DNA of 64,000 bases from Palsa-504 sp963839095 (GTDB lineage Bacteria; Actinomycetota; Actinomycetes; Streptosporangiales; Streptosporangiaceae): NCBI GenBank assembly GCA_963839095.1, contig CAWIUF010000024.1, forward strand, positions 186,001 through 250,000, in the 5' to 3' direction. This document shows positions 16,590 through 25,103 of the stretch, piece by piece (the stretch's first letter is position 1; each line of letters starts with the position of its first letter). The notes under the pieces are model-generated. The model had not been told where the DNA came from and did no database searches. It saw only the letters and a list, made by a program, of their open reading frames with translations. The translations under genes were made by a program, and so were the position numbers.

Positions 16590-18400
16590 CCGCGGCCCGC
16601 GGAGCGAAAGCGGTCACCGGGCTCTGTCTTCCTGGAAGTTCCGTGCCACTGCCCCGAGGCCGAGTACGCCGGCGTGATCACGCGCCAGACCGCTCAGCGC
16701 TGCATGGCGCGCGAAGCACCTGGCCTATCACCGGCGGTTCGTGCACGCTTACCAGGACCTCGCCGCATGGCCATCCCAGCGCTGCGGCAGCGGCTGGAAT
16801 GGCTGGTAGCCGACGAGATCGGGCTGCTGCTCAGCGGCCAGGCGGCAGGGCTGCGGGAAACGGCTAGATCGCGCTGGGGCACGTCCGCGATGAGGAGAGC
16901 TTCCGCTGTCGTGGGCGCTGATCCGGCTGGTGCTGCACAGCGGCGACCAGGACCTGACCGCCATCACCGACGATGACGTCGAGGAGATGCGGCAGGTCAT
17001 CAGAACCTCGACCATGTCCCCGGCATAAGCGAGATCATCGACCCTGCGCGGCTGCCCGGCACGAGGGCGGCGTGGGGCACCAATGCCTACCGCGCCGGGC
17101 TGGCCCTGTTCCACGGCGGCATCACCAGCCGCCTGCCGGTGCCTACCGGGGCAGTGCCCCGCCCGCCGCTGAGCAGCAGGCCGCGCATCGCCGCGGTCAT
17201 GGACAGGTTCGTCGCCGAGCGCGCCCTGGTCCTGCGCCCGGAGAGCATGGACGGCCTGCGCGGCGGGCTGCGCCGCTTCGGCCTGTGGCTGGATGCCGAG
17301 CGGCCTCATATCGAGTCGTTCGCCCAGCTGACCCGCGCCGACATGGTGGCCTTCATGCAGGCCGTCCAGCAGTTCCGCAAGGTCAAGCACCCGGACGAGC
17401 CGGTCAGCCCGAGCTACCGCGCCGACATCATCTCCACGATCGCGGTGTTCTTCCGCTACGCCGCGCTGTTCGAGTGGGACGACGTCCCGGCCCGGCCGCT
17501 GATCACCCGCGCCGACATGCCGCACCGCATCCAGCGGGTCCCCCGGTTCATCCCTGATCACCAGCTCGACCCGGTGATGGAGCAGATCCGCGCCCTGGAA
17601 TGCCCTCTGCAGCGCTGCGCGCTGCTGACCGCCCGGTGGAGCGGTGCCCGCCGCACCGAGATCCGCAAGCTGCACCTCGACTGCCTCGACGCCTACCCTG
17701 ACGGCACCCCGCGTCTGCGCCTGGCCGCCGGCAAGGCCCTGCGCGAGCGCGCCGTCCCGGTGCACGAGGAAGCCGCCCAGGCGATCCGCGGCCTCGTGAA
17801 ACAGCGCGAGGCCCAGCCTGAAACAGCGCGAGGCCCGGGCGATCCTCAACGGCGACGGACAAGCTACTGCCCTTCACGCGTATACGGTTCCGCCACACCC
17901 TCGGCACCCAACTCGCCGAGAAAGGCGTCCGCACCCAGACCATCATGAAGATCCTCGGGCACAAGAGCACCGGAATGTCGATGACCTACGCCAGCATCTC
18001 CGACCCCGTCGTCCTAGCCGACTACCAGTCCGTCGTGCAGCCCGGCGCGATCATCGCCGGACCCCTGGCCGACACCCTGCGCGCGGGGCAGCTCGGACAG
18101 GACGCCCTGGACTGGCTCAAGACCAACTTCTACAAGACCGAGTTGGAACTCGGCCACTGCCTGCCCCAGGAAGGCCCCTGCGAATGCGACCTCTACCTGA
18201 CCTGCGCCAAGTTCGTCACCACCCCGCAGTACGCTCCGCGCCTGCGCGAGCGCCTTTGCCTGGAGCGGCAACTCGCCGACGATGCCAGGGAACGCGGCTG
18301 GGAACGCGAGGTCGACCGGCACCAGCGCGTCGCCGAGCGCATCCGCAGCCTACTCAGCGACCTCGGCGACCCCTGCGCCCCGCCGGACGGCCCGCACTGA
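16586..18400 (+). pseudogene. Tyrosine recombinase, TnpB-like (Tn554-type pair), frameshifted
   Basis: A long recombinase of about 600 residues in several frames. Recognisable blocks are RLEWLVADEIGLLLSGQ near 16790, the core-binding region MDRFVAERALVLRPESMDG (17200), RWSGARRTEIRKLHLDCLD with the first catalytic Arg (17635), RFRHTLGTQLAEKGV (17885), and LGHKSTGMSMTYASISD with the Tyr (17955). A cysteine-bearing tail CECDLYLTCAKFVTTPQYAP (about 18180) is typical of TnpB-like recombinases. Shifts lie near 16760, 16870, 17000-17100 and 17820-17890. With the upstream TnpA-like gene it forms a transposon-type module; no TnpC-like gene or passenger is identified. Confidence 0.72.
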
Positions 18401-18484
18401 ACCGTCAGCCATGCTGCCGTCAGCCGATCTGCTGACAGCAGAGCGCCCTGGCAGGCCGGTCCCGCAGCCGCTTACCGTTGCCGC

Positions 18485-19234
18485 GTGGACCTCATCCAGC
18501 TGATGCCGCGCCTGTACTTCATCCGCTTCCCGGTCGGGCACGCCTACCTGTGGCACGATCCCGACGGGCTCACCCTCATCGACACCGGCCTTCCCGGGTC
18601 CGCGTCGCTGGTCGCCGAGGCGATCCGCCAGAGCGGATACCAGCCCGCAGACTTGCGCCGGCTGGCGCTGACGCACTTCCACGCCGACCACATCGGGGCC
18701 GCGGCCGATATCGCCAACTGGGGCGAGGTAGAAGTGCTCGCCCATCACGCCGACGCGCCATTCATCCGCGCTGCAGCGGCCGGGCCGCCGCCGGACCTGG
18801 CCGATTGGGAACGGCCCATCTACGAGCAGGTCATGAGCCAGCTCCCAGCGGAACCGGTCATCCCACCGCGGATCGACCGCGAGATCGAGGACGGCGACGA
18901 GCTCGGCTTCGGCGACGGTGCCGTGGCGGTGGCCGTTCCCGGCCACACACCGGGCAGCGTCGCGTTCTACCTTCCCCGCCACCAAGTCGTGTTCACCGGC
19001 GACGCTGTCGCCCGCCGCGAAAACGGGACGGTCATCTGCGGCGTATTCAACGTCGACCGCCCCCAGGCCGCCGCGTCGTTCCGCCGACTGGCCGGCCTGA
19101 GCGTCGCAGTCGCCTGCTTCGGTCACGGCGAGCCGCTCACCCGCGACGCCGCAGCCGCGCTGCAGGCCGCCGCCCGGACCTTGCCCGCCGGCACCGACCA
19201 GCATGCCCGCGACACGCCCGGGAATCGGCCGTGA
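18485..19234 (+). CDS. MBL-fold metallo-hydrolase
   Basis: The 249-residue protein has the metallo-beta-lactamase fold: the HxHxDH metal motif in LTHFHADHIGAA (residues about 62-72), a further His in VPGHTPGSVAFYL, the bridging Asp in VFTGDAVARR and a last His in CFGHGEPLTRDAA. It is therefore expected to bind two metals and hydrolyse an ester or thioester, in the glyoxalase II/lactonase group. The GTG at 18485 starts the conserved MDLIQLMPRLYFIRFP. It follows the broken recombinases after 84 bases and is intact. Substrate unknown. Confidence 0.9.
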   Translation: MDLIQLMPRLYFIRFPVGHAYLWHDPDGLTLIDTGLPGSASLVAEAIRQSGYQPADLRRLALTHFHADHIGAAADIANWGEVEVLAHHADAPFIRAAAAGPPPDLADWERPIYEQVMSQLPAEPVIPPRIDREIEDGDELGFGDGAVAVAVPGHTPGSVAFYLPRHQVVFTGDAVARRENGTVICGVFNVDRPQAAASFRRLAGLSVAVACFGHGEPLTRDAAAALQAAARTLPAGTDQHARDTPGNRP

Positions 19235-19328
19235 CTCCAACAGTCCAATAGACCGGAATCGCCCAGAAGGGACACCCATGGCCAAAACTGTCCAGATAAA
19301 CTATTTCCTCCGGCGGCTTTGAGCCGCG

Positions 19329-19634
19329 CTATGCCGAGCCCGCCACCTCGTAGTGGTTCACGGTGAGGTCCCGCTCGATGAGGTACTGATCGTCATCGGG
19401 GTAGAAGACCGCCGTGCCGATGTCCTGGCCGGCGAAGGCCTCGATGGCCGCCCGGGATTCCCACAGGCTCACCGTGATGAACTCGGCGCGGTCGCCCTCG
19501 GTCCGCCACAGCAGCCACGCCCCGCGGTTGCCCGCAGTACGCCGGTAGCCCTCGATCCCGGTCTGCTCTGCGTAGGCCGCGTACGCGGCGGCGTCTTCGG
19601 CCCGGACCGCTCCCCGCCAGATCCTCGCAATCAT
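19329..19634 (-). CDS. Antibiotic-biosynthesis-monooxygenase (ABM) domain protein
   Basis: A 101-residue ferredoxin-like alpha+beta protein. It begins MIARIWRGAVRAEDAAAY and contains FITVSLWESRAAIEAFAG, the usual ABM dimer-barrel pattern, and ends in VNHYEVAG. I chose ATG 19634 because GGGAG lies a few bases before it and all family similarity begins there; the longer frame adds unrelated residues. It is a clear paralogue of the 102-residue protein at 51710, which starts MIARIWRG and has a matching THHEVAV end. Such proteins are cofactor-free oxygenases or simple stress proteins; the substrate cannot be told. Confidence 0.85.
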   Translation of the reverse strand: MIARIWRGAVRAEDAAAYAAYAEQTGIEGYRRTAGNRGAWLLWRTEGDRAEFITVSLWESRAAIEAFAGQDIGTAVFYPDDDQYLIERDLTVNHYEVAGSA

Positions 19635-19962
19635 TTCTGGACACTCCCGTACCAGTGCTGATAGCTGACCTGCCCGCCACTGCCCGCCCGCGTCACCCCG
19701 AAACCAGGCCACGGGGGCCGGGGTGACGGTGCGGGACACTGCCTGGAACCCCTCAACGGCCAGGGTTACGTCCCCGCGCGGACCTGCCATGCGCTCGGTG
19801 GGCCCCGGAGTACCGTCTTGGGTACCCTGTGGCGCACCGAGCGCATCCTCGCCGGCCCGGCGCGATGCCGGCCCGGCGCGTGATCGAGCGTCCCGGTGGG
19901 CTCAGCTGTCACACCGGACCCGTACGCGGGGACGGACAGGCCGCTGGGCTACCGGCGACGGG
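19635..19962. other. 328-bp region with no supported gene
   Basis: It lies between the ABM gene (whose promoter it must hold on the minus strand) and the 3' end of the CGNR gene. Plus-strand frames crossing it look like shadows with no ribosome site or conserved pattern. Confidence 0.5.
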
Positions 19963-20466
19963 CTAGGCGCGCGAGCGCTGGTAGTGCCTGCGGGCTTTCA
20001 TCCGGTTGCCGCAGACGGCCATCGAGCACCAGCGGGCGGCGTTGGCCTTGCTGTGGTCGACGAGGAACAGCCGGCATTCGTCGTTCGCGCACGGGCGCAG
20101 CCGTCCCGGACTGCGTCCCGTGAGCGCGTCCCAGGCCAGGATGGCCCGGACGGCTAGCTCACGCTCCGGCGGGACGGTGAGGGTCCAGGCGATCCGGCCG
20201 TCGGCCACGGCCGGCACGCTCGTCACGCCGTCCAGTGCGGGGGTCAGCACGTCCGGGGGCTGCTGACCGCGGACGACCGACTGGAGCGCCTGCCGGACCT
20301 CGACGACGTTCCGCCGTTCCGCTTCGGTGCCCAGGCCGCCGAAACCGGTCAGCCACGCCCGGGCCCGGGCGGCACCGCCGAGCTCGTCGGCCGGCACCCC
20401 GTCGATAACCGGAGTGCTGTTGAGCACCGCGAGCAGGAAGTCCTCGTCGGGCACGCCGTCCGCCAT
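19963..20466 (-). CDS. CGNR zinc-finger/ABATE-domain transcriptional regulator
   Basis: The C-terminus shows the CGNR zinc finger, RLRPCANDECRLFLVDHS, then WCSMAVCGNRMKARRHYQR, with four cysteines for one zinc. The N-terminal part (DFLLAVLNSTPVIDGVPADE) is the stress-induced ABATE domain. This combination is a common actinomycete putative transcription factor of about 170-200 residues. ATG 20466 with an AGGTGA six bases upstream is preferred to ATG 20484, which would place operator sequence inside the gene. It is divergent from the alpha/beta-hydrolase/SDR pair and likely controls it through the nested dyads at 20475-20558. Confidence 0.88.
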   Translation of the reverse strand: MADGVPDEDFLLAVLNSTPVIDGVPADELGGAARARAWLTGFGGLGTEAERRNVVEVRQALQSVVRGQQPPDVLTPALDGVTSVPAVADGRIAWTLTVPPERELAVRAILAWDALTGRSPGRLRPCANDECRLFLVDHSKANAARWCSMAVCGNRMKARRHYQRSRA

Positions 20467-20474
20467 CAGATCAC

Positions 20475-20558
20475 CTAACCTCATTGATTCATTTGACAGG
20501 TTACAGCATCGGGTGCTTAACTGCCGCTGTAACCGGATAAGAATCTCAATCAGGTTAG
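20475..20558. promoter_or_regulatory. Nested inverted repeats between CGNR regulator and hydrolase/SDR operon
   Basis: CTAACCTCATTGA (20475-20487) is mirrored by TCAATCAGGTTAG (20546-20558), 12 of 13 positions. Inside, GGTTACAGC (20499-20507) is mirrored perfectly by GCTGTAACC (20526-20534). All four arms share a GGTTA/TAACC core, which suggests four half-sites for one regulator in the divergent promoter. Confidence 0.78.
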
Positions 20559-20567
20559 GGGTTTCAC

Positions 20568-21434
20568 GTGGCCACCGTTCACCATCGTTACGCCACCGTC
20601 CGCGGGCGGCGGCTGTTCTACCGGGAGGCGGGGCCGGCCGACGGCCCGGCCGTAGTGCTGCTGCACGGCTTCCCGGCCAGCTCGTTTATGTTCCGTGACC
20701 TGATCCCGCGGCTGGCCGACCGGTACCACGTGATCGCCCCGGACTACCTGGGCTTCGGCCTGTCCGACGCCCCGTCCGCTCACGAGTTCGGCTACACCTT
20801 CGACTCGCTGGCCGGGCTGACCGCGGACCTGCTGGCCCAGCTCGGCGTGACCCGGTACGCGATGTACGTCCAGGATTACGGGGCACCGGTCGGCTGGCGG
20901 CTCGCCCTGAACGATCCGGCCGCGGTCACCGCGCTCATCACCCAGAACGGCAACGGCTACGAGGCCGGTTTCACCGAGGCCTTCTGGAAGCCGGTGCGCG
21001 CCTACTGGCAGGACCGCAACCCGCAGACCGAGGCGGGTGTCCGCCAGGCCCTGTCCCTGGAAACCATCCGCTGGCAGTACCTGCACGGCGTGCCCGACGA
21101 GACCGCCGTCAGCCCGGACGCCTGGCAGCACGACTACGCGCAGGTGTCCCGGCCGGGCAACGACCTGATCCAGCTGGCCCTGTTCACGGACTACGCCACC
21201 AACCCGCCGCTGTACCCGAAGCTGCACGCCTGGCTGCGCGACAGCAAGGTCCCGGTGCTGGCCATCTGGGGCCGTAACGACGAGATCTTCGCTCCGGCGG
21301 GCGCGCTGGCCTTCGCCGCGGACGCGCCCGGCGCGGAGATCTGCCTGCTCGACGGCGGCCACTTCCTGCTGGAAAGCCACCTGGACACCGCGGCGGACCA
21401 TATCCGCGGTTTCCTCGGAAGGACACTGTCATGA
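20568..21434 (+). CDS. Alpha/beta-fold hydrolase, haloalkane-dehalogenase/epoxide-hydrolase type
   Basis: The oxyanion motif HGFP (LLHGFPASSFMFRDL) is followed by a nucleophile elbow VQDYGAPVGWRLAL in which Asp, not Ser, is the nucleophile. The acid in WGRNDEIFAPAG and the histidine in DGGHFLLESH complete the triad. An Asp nucleophile points to epoxide or C-halogen hydrolysis. The GTG at 20568 has a GGTTAGGGG upstream. It overlaps the following SDR gene by ATGA, so the two are co-translated, and it is divergent from a CGNR regulator with shared dyads. It acts in the cytoplasm; substrate unknown. Confidence 0.9.
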   Translation: MATVHHRYATVRGRRLFYREAGPADGPAVVLLHGFPASSFMFRDLIPRLADRYHVIAPDYLGFGLSDAPSAHEFGYTFDSLAGLTADLLAQLGVTRYAMYVQDYGAPVGWRLALNDPAAVTALITQNGNGYEAGFTEAFWKPVRAYWQDRNPQTEAGVRQALSLETIRWQYLHGVPDETAVSPDAWQHDYAQVSRPGNDLIQLALFTDYATNPPLYPKLHAWLRDSKVPVLAIWGRNDEIFAPAGALAFAADAPGAEICLLDGGHFLLESHLDTAADHIRGFLGRTLS

Positions 21435-22150
21435 ACGGGTCCCTGACGGACCAGACCGTCCTGGTCATCGGGCGCGGCAGCGGGCTCGCGCGCGCGATCG
21501 TCCTCGCGGCCCGGGACGCCGGCGCCCGCGTCATCGCGGCCGGCCGGGACGCCGAAGCACTGGCCGCGGTCTACGCCGGCGAGCCGGGCATCAGTACCGA
21601 GACCGTCGACCTGACCGACGAGGCCTCCATCGCCGCCCTGGGCGAACGGCTCGTCACGGTCGATCACGTGGTCTCCACCGCCTCGGCCCGGGCCCGCGGC
21701 CGCGTTGCCGACCTGGACCGGGACGCCATCCGCCGGTCCTTCGACACCAAGGTGATCGGCCCGCTCATGCTGGCCAAGCACCTGGCCCCCCGGATGAGCT
21801 CCGGCGGTTCTTTCGTCCTGTTCTCGGGCGTGGCGGCCGTCAAGATCGCGGTCGGCACCCTCGGCGTGGCCATCACCAACGCCGCCGCCGACACCCTGGC
21901 CCGCTCGCTGGCCCTGGAGCTGGCGCCGATCCGGGTCAACGCCATCTCCCCCGGCGTGATCGACACCGGCGCCTGGGACGCCTTCGGCGAGCAGGGCAAG
22001 GCCGACTACTTCGCCGACATCAGCGCCCGCAACCCCGCGCGCCGCATCGGCACCCCCGGCGACATCGCCCAGGCCGTCCTGTTCGCCCTGACCAGTACCT
22101 TCCTGACCGGCCAGACCCTGCACGTCGACGGCGGCGAACCGCTCACCTGA
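21431..22150 (+). CDS. SDR-family protein lacking the usual Tyr-x3-Lys motif
   Basis: A 239-residue Rossmann protein with the cofactor loop VIGRGSGLARAIVLAA and the SDR ending NAISPGVIDTGAWDAF and HVDGGEP. Where classical SDRs have Ser...Tyr-x3-Lys, this sequence reads FSGVAAVKIAVGTLGVAITN followed by AAADTLARSLALELAP, so both Tyr and Lys are missing. Other SDR subfamilies share this change, so it may be a family trait and not damage. Translation is coupled to the upstream hydrolase by ATGA. A hairpin terminator follows directly. Catalysis as a normal dehydrogenase is doubtful. Confidence 0.85.
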   Translation: MNGSLTDQTVLVIGRGSGLARAIVLAARDAGARVIAAGRDAEALAAVYAGEPGISTETVDLTDEASIAALGERLVTVDHVVSTASARARGRVADLDRDAIRRSFDTKVIGPLMLAKHLAPRMSSGGSFVLFSGVAAVKIAVGTLGVAITNAAADTLARSLALELAPIRVNAISPGVIDTGAWDAFGEQGKADYFADISARNPARRIGTPGDIAQAVLFALTSTFLTGQTLHVDGGEPLT

Positions 22151-22169
22151 CCCGGCTGAGGCCGGGTTT
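22151..22169 (+). terminator. Hairpin terminator after the hydrolase/SDR operon
   Basis: CCCGGC, a four-base loop TGAG, and GCCGGG followed by TTT start at the base after the SDR stop codon. This small perfect hairpin with a T tract fits an intrinsic terminator. Confidence 0.7.
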
Positions 22170-22205
22170 GGATATCGAATACAGCTACCCATGGGAGGAT
22201 CCCCG

Positions 22206-23531
22206 GTGACCGCGGAACCCCGCTACCTGAACCTGAACGTCTACCTGCGCAACTCGGGCTACCACGAGGCGGCCTGGCGGGTCTCGGCCGCCGACCCGGC
22301 CAGCGTGCTGGATCCGCGCCACTACATCGACCTGGCCCGCACGGCCGAACGCGGCATCCTCGACTCGATCTTCCTGCCCGACAGCCCCGGGGTGGCCGAG
22401 TTCCGGTCCGAGTTCCTGCCCGGCGCCGCCCTGGACCCGCTCCAGCTCCTCTCGGCGGTGGCCACCGCCACCGAGCAGGTCGGGCTGATCGCCACCGCGT
22501 CCACCACCTACAGCTTCCCGTGGGACGTGGCCCGGCGGGTGGCCACGCTGGACTTCCTCAGCCACGGACGGGCCGGCTGGAACATCGTCACCACGGTCGA
22601 GCCCGCCGCGGCTGGCAACTTCGGCGACCAGCCGCACCCGCCCGCGCCGGACCGGTACGACCGGGCCGGCGAGTACGTGGAGGTCGTGCTCAAGCTCTGG
22701 GACGCCTGGGAGGACGGCGCCGCGGTCATGTCGCGGCCGACCGGGCAGTGGGCCGACCCGGCCCGGCTGCACCCGCCGCGGCACCACGGCACGTACTTCG
22801 ACGTCGCCAGCTACCTCCCGCTCCCCCGGTCACCGCAGGGCCATCCGTTCCTGACCCAGGCCGGCTCGTCCGGACCGGGCATCGCGCTGGCCGCCCGGTA
22901 CGCCGATGCGGTGTTCACGCCGCTGGCCGACATCAGCGCCGGGATCGCGTTCCGGCAGAACCTGAGGTCGCAGGCGGCCGGGTTCGGGCGCGACCCGGAG
23001 CATGTCCGGGTGCTGCCCGGTCTGTCCTTCCTCCTCGCGGGCACCGACGCCGAGGCGGCCGCGCTCAAGGACGAGCTCGAGGGGGCGGCCAGCGGCGAGT
23101 TCCGCTGGCGCAACCTGGCCAACCTGGCCGGGCTCGACTACGCCGCCATCGAACCGGACGCGCCGTTCCCGCCTGACCTGCTGGCCAGCGCCCCCAAGAC
23201 GAGCTTCGGGGCGTCTATCTACAAGATGGCTGCCGAGGACTCCTCGGCCACGTTCCGGGCCATCGCGCAGAAGCTGTCCGCACTGCCCGGCGGCCTCGAT
23301 TTCACCGGCACCCCGGAAGGGCTGGCCCAGCTCATCGCCGACTGGCACGAGGCGGGAGCGTCCGACGGGTTCACCCTCATGCCCAACGTCCTGCCCGGTC
23401 AGCTGACCGCGTTCGTCGACCACGTGGTGCCGATCCTGCAAAAGCGCGACATCGCCCGCACCGAGTACGCCGGCACCACCCTGCGAGACCACGTCGGCCT
23501 GCCCGGCCAGCAGCGCCAGCCGGCCAGGTGA
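22206..23531 (+). CDS. LLM-class flavin-dependent monooxygenase (NtaA/SnaA/DszA family)
   Basis: A 441-residue TIM-barrel flavin monooxygenase. The family signature LDFLSHGRAGWNIVTT is near residue 120, with YVEVVLKLWDAWEDGA and HGTYFDVASYLPLPRSPQG later, as in NtaA/DszA two-component oxygenases that need an external FMN reductase. I chose GTG 22206 since GGGAGG lies 8 bases before it; an ATG at 22191 overlaps that ribosome site. It runs in the same direction as the epoxide-hydrolase-like gene and yciO just downstream. No flavin reductase gene is next to it. Substrate unknown, perhaps a chelate, sulfur compound or xenobiotic. Confidence 0.92.
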   Translation: MTAEPRYLNLNVYLRNSGYHEAAWRVSAADPASVLDPRHYIDLARTAERGILDSIFLPDSPGVAEFRSEFLPGAALDPLQLLSAVATATEQVGLIATASTTYSFPWDVARRVATLDFLSHGRAGWNIVTTVEPAAAGNFGDQPHPPAPDRYDRAGEYVEVVLKLWDAWEDGAAVMSRPTGQWADPARLHPPRHHGTYFDVASYLPLPRSPQGHPFLTQAGSSGPGIALAARYADAVFTPLADISAGIAFRQNLRSQAAGFGRDPEHVRVLPGLSFLLAGTDAEAAALKDELEGAASGEFRWRNLANLAGLDYAAIEPDAPFPPDLLASAPKTSFGASIYKMAAEDSSATFRAIAQKLSALPGGLDFTGTPEGLAQLIADWHEAGASDGFTLMPNVLPGQLTAFVDHVVPILQKRDIARTEYAGTTLRDHVGLPGQQRQPAR

Positions 23532-23549
23532 GGAGTAGGTTGAGGATCC

Positions 23550-24356
23550 ATGAGCCGGGTTGACGTCAACGGGGTCGGGATCGAGTACCAGGTGACCGGG
23601 CAGGGGCGGCCGGTCGTGCTGCTGCACGGCTTTCCCGACTCGGGGCGGCTATGGCGGCATCAGGTGACGGCGCTGGCCGCGGCCGGCTTCCAGGTCATCG
23701 TGCCCGACCTGCGCGGCTACGGGCGCTCGGACAAGCCGGAGGCGGTCGAGGCCTACTCCCTGGCCCTGCTGGCCGGGGACGTGCTGGCGATCCTGGCCGC
23801 CGAGGGAATCGACCGGGCCCACATCGTCGGCCACGACTGGGGCGCGGCGCTGGCCTGGGCTCTCGCCTCCTTCGCGCCCGGTAACGTCGACCACCTCGCC
23901 GTCCTGTCCGTCGGCCACCCGTCCACCCTGCGCCGCACGCTGGAGCAGCGCCAGAAGTCCTGGTACATGCTGCTGTTCCAGTTCCCGGGCGTCGCCGAGC
24001 GCTGGCTGACCGACGACAACTGGGCCAACCTCCGCCGGGGCCATCCCGACGGCGATCAGGCGGCCGCCGACATGGAGGCGAACGGCTCGCTGGTCCCCGG
24101 CCTGAACTGGTACCGGGCCAACGTCGGGCCCGAGACCTGGGTGGGACCGCCGGTTGAGCTGCCGCCCGTGCAGGCGCCCGTCATGGGCGTCTGGAGCACC
24201 GGGGATTTCGCGCTGACCGAGGTGCAGATGACCGACTCGGCCAAGAACGTGGCGGGCCCGTGGCGGTACGAGCGGCTCGACGGCCCGGGTCACTGGATGC
24301 AGCTGGAGGCCCCGGACCAGGTCAACACCCTGCTACTCGACTTCCTGCCCCGCTAA
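23550..24356 (+). CDS. Alpha/beta hydrolase, soluble epoxide-hydrolase-like
   Basis: The 268-residue protein has HGFPDSGRLWRHQV (oxyanion loop), IVPDLRGYGRSDKPE, and the nucleophile elbow IVGHDWGAALAWALAS with Asp as nucleophile, typical of epoxide hydrolases and fluoroacetate dehalogenases. The C-terminal GPGHWMQLEAPDQVN supplies the catalytic His. The gene lies 18 bases after the flavin monooxygenase, and its TAA stop overlaps the ATG of yciO (TAATG), so the three may form an operon in which an oxygenated product is hydrolysed. That pathway link is inference. Confidence 0.9.
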   Translation: MSRVDVNGVGIEYQVTGQGRPVVLLHGFPDSGRLWRHQVTALAAAGFQVIVPDLRGYGRSDKPEAVEAYSLALLAGDVLAILAAEGIDRAHIVGHDWGAALAWALASFAPGNVDHLAVLSVGHPSTLRRTLEQRQKSWYMLLFQFPGVAERWLTDDNWANLRRGHPDGDQAAADMEANGSLVPGLNWYRANVGPETWVGPPVELPPVQAPVMGVWSTGDFALTEVQMTDSAKNVAGPWRYERLDGPGHWMQLEAPDQVNTLLLDFLPR

Positions 24357-24976
24357 TGGCCAGGTACATCAGCGTCCACCCGGACAACCCGCAGCCGCGC
24401 GCGATCGCCCAGGTGGCCGATATCGTCCGCGGGGGCGGCGTGATCGCCTACCCGACGGACTCGTGCTACGCGCTCGGCTGCCAGCTCGGCAACAAGGACG
24501 GCATAGCCAGGATCAGGGCGATCCGCGGGCTCGACGACCGGCACCACCTCACGCTGGTGTGCCAGGACTTCGCGCAGCTAGGCCAGTTCGTCTACGTGCC
24601 GAACCCGGTGTTCCGGGCGATCAAGGCGGCCACGCCGGGCAGCTACACCTTCATCCTGCCCGCGACCAAGGAAGTGCCGCGGATCCTGCAGCACCCGAAG
24701 AAGAAGACCGCCGGGGTGCGGATCCCGCGCCACGTGACCGCCCAGGCGCTGCTGGCCGAGCTCGGCGAGCCGCTGGTCTCGAGCACCCTGCTGCTGCCGG
24801 GCCACGACGAGCCGATGACGCAGGGCTGGGAGATCGCCGAGGAACTCGAGCACACGGTGGACGCGGTGATCGATTCGGGTGACTGCGGCACCGAGCCGAC
24901 CACGGTGATCGACTTCTCCTCACCCGAGCCCGAGATCGTCCGCCGGGGAGCAGGTGACGTGTCCGGGTTCGAGTAA
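24356..24976 (+). CDS. yciO: YciO-type L-threonylcarbamoyladenylate-synthase-like protein (YrdC/Sua5 family)
   Basis: A 206-residue protein with the YciO variant of the YrdC fold: YISVHPDNPQPRAIAQVADI, GGVIAYPTDSCYALGCQLG, PGSYTFILPATKEVP and TTVIDFSSPEPEIVRRGAGD. The order and wording follow E. coli YciO closely along the whole length. YrdC-fold enzymes make threonylcarbamoyl-AMP for tRNA t6A; YciO is a paralogue with weak or different activity. ATG 24356 is used because it overlaps the previous stop (TAATG) and starts the conserved region. Confidence 0.9.
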   Translation: MARYISVHPDNPQPRAIAQVADIVRGGGVIAYPTDSCYALGCQLGNKDGIARIRAIRGLDDRHHLTLVCQDFAQLGQFVYVPNPVFRAIKAATPGSYTFILPATKEVPRILQHPKKKTAGVRIPRHVTAQALLAELGEPLVSSTLLLPGHDEPMTQGWEIAEELEHTVDAVIDSGDCGTEPTTVIDFSSPEPEIVRRGAGDVSGFE

Positions 24977-25050
24977 GTCAGGTCCAGGTATCACGCATCA
25001 TGCTTCCTTCCCGGTCCGGTTTCCCCCAGCCCCGGCTGCCGAGTTCAACA

Positions 25051-25080
25051 CACTATGTAACTGTATAACGACACATAGTG
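25051..25080. terminator. Small dyad between convergent yciO and solute-binding-like genes
   Basis: CACTATGT (25051-25058) is mirrored by ACATAGTG (25073-25080) in an AT-richer gap between two converging genes. A weak terminator is the simplest reading; an operator is less likely because no start codon is near. Confidence 0.4.
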
Positions 25081-25103
25081 ACGAACGGTTCAACGGCTCG
25101 CGG

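Noticed and set aside
19278..19322. A 14-codon frame with a ribosome site (MAKTVQINYFLRRL) before the ABM gene
   Set aside because: It is very short, on the opposite strand to the ABM gene and has no terminator-like structure after it. It may be the dead start of a lost gene, but nothing proves expression.
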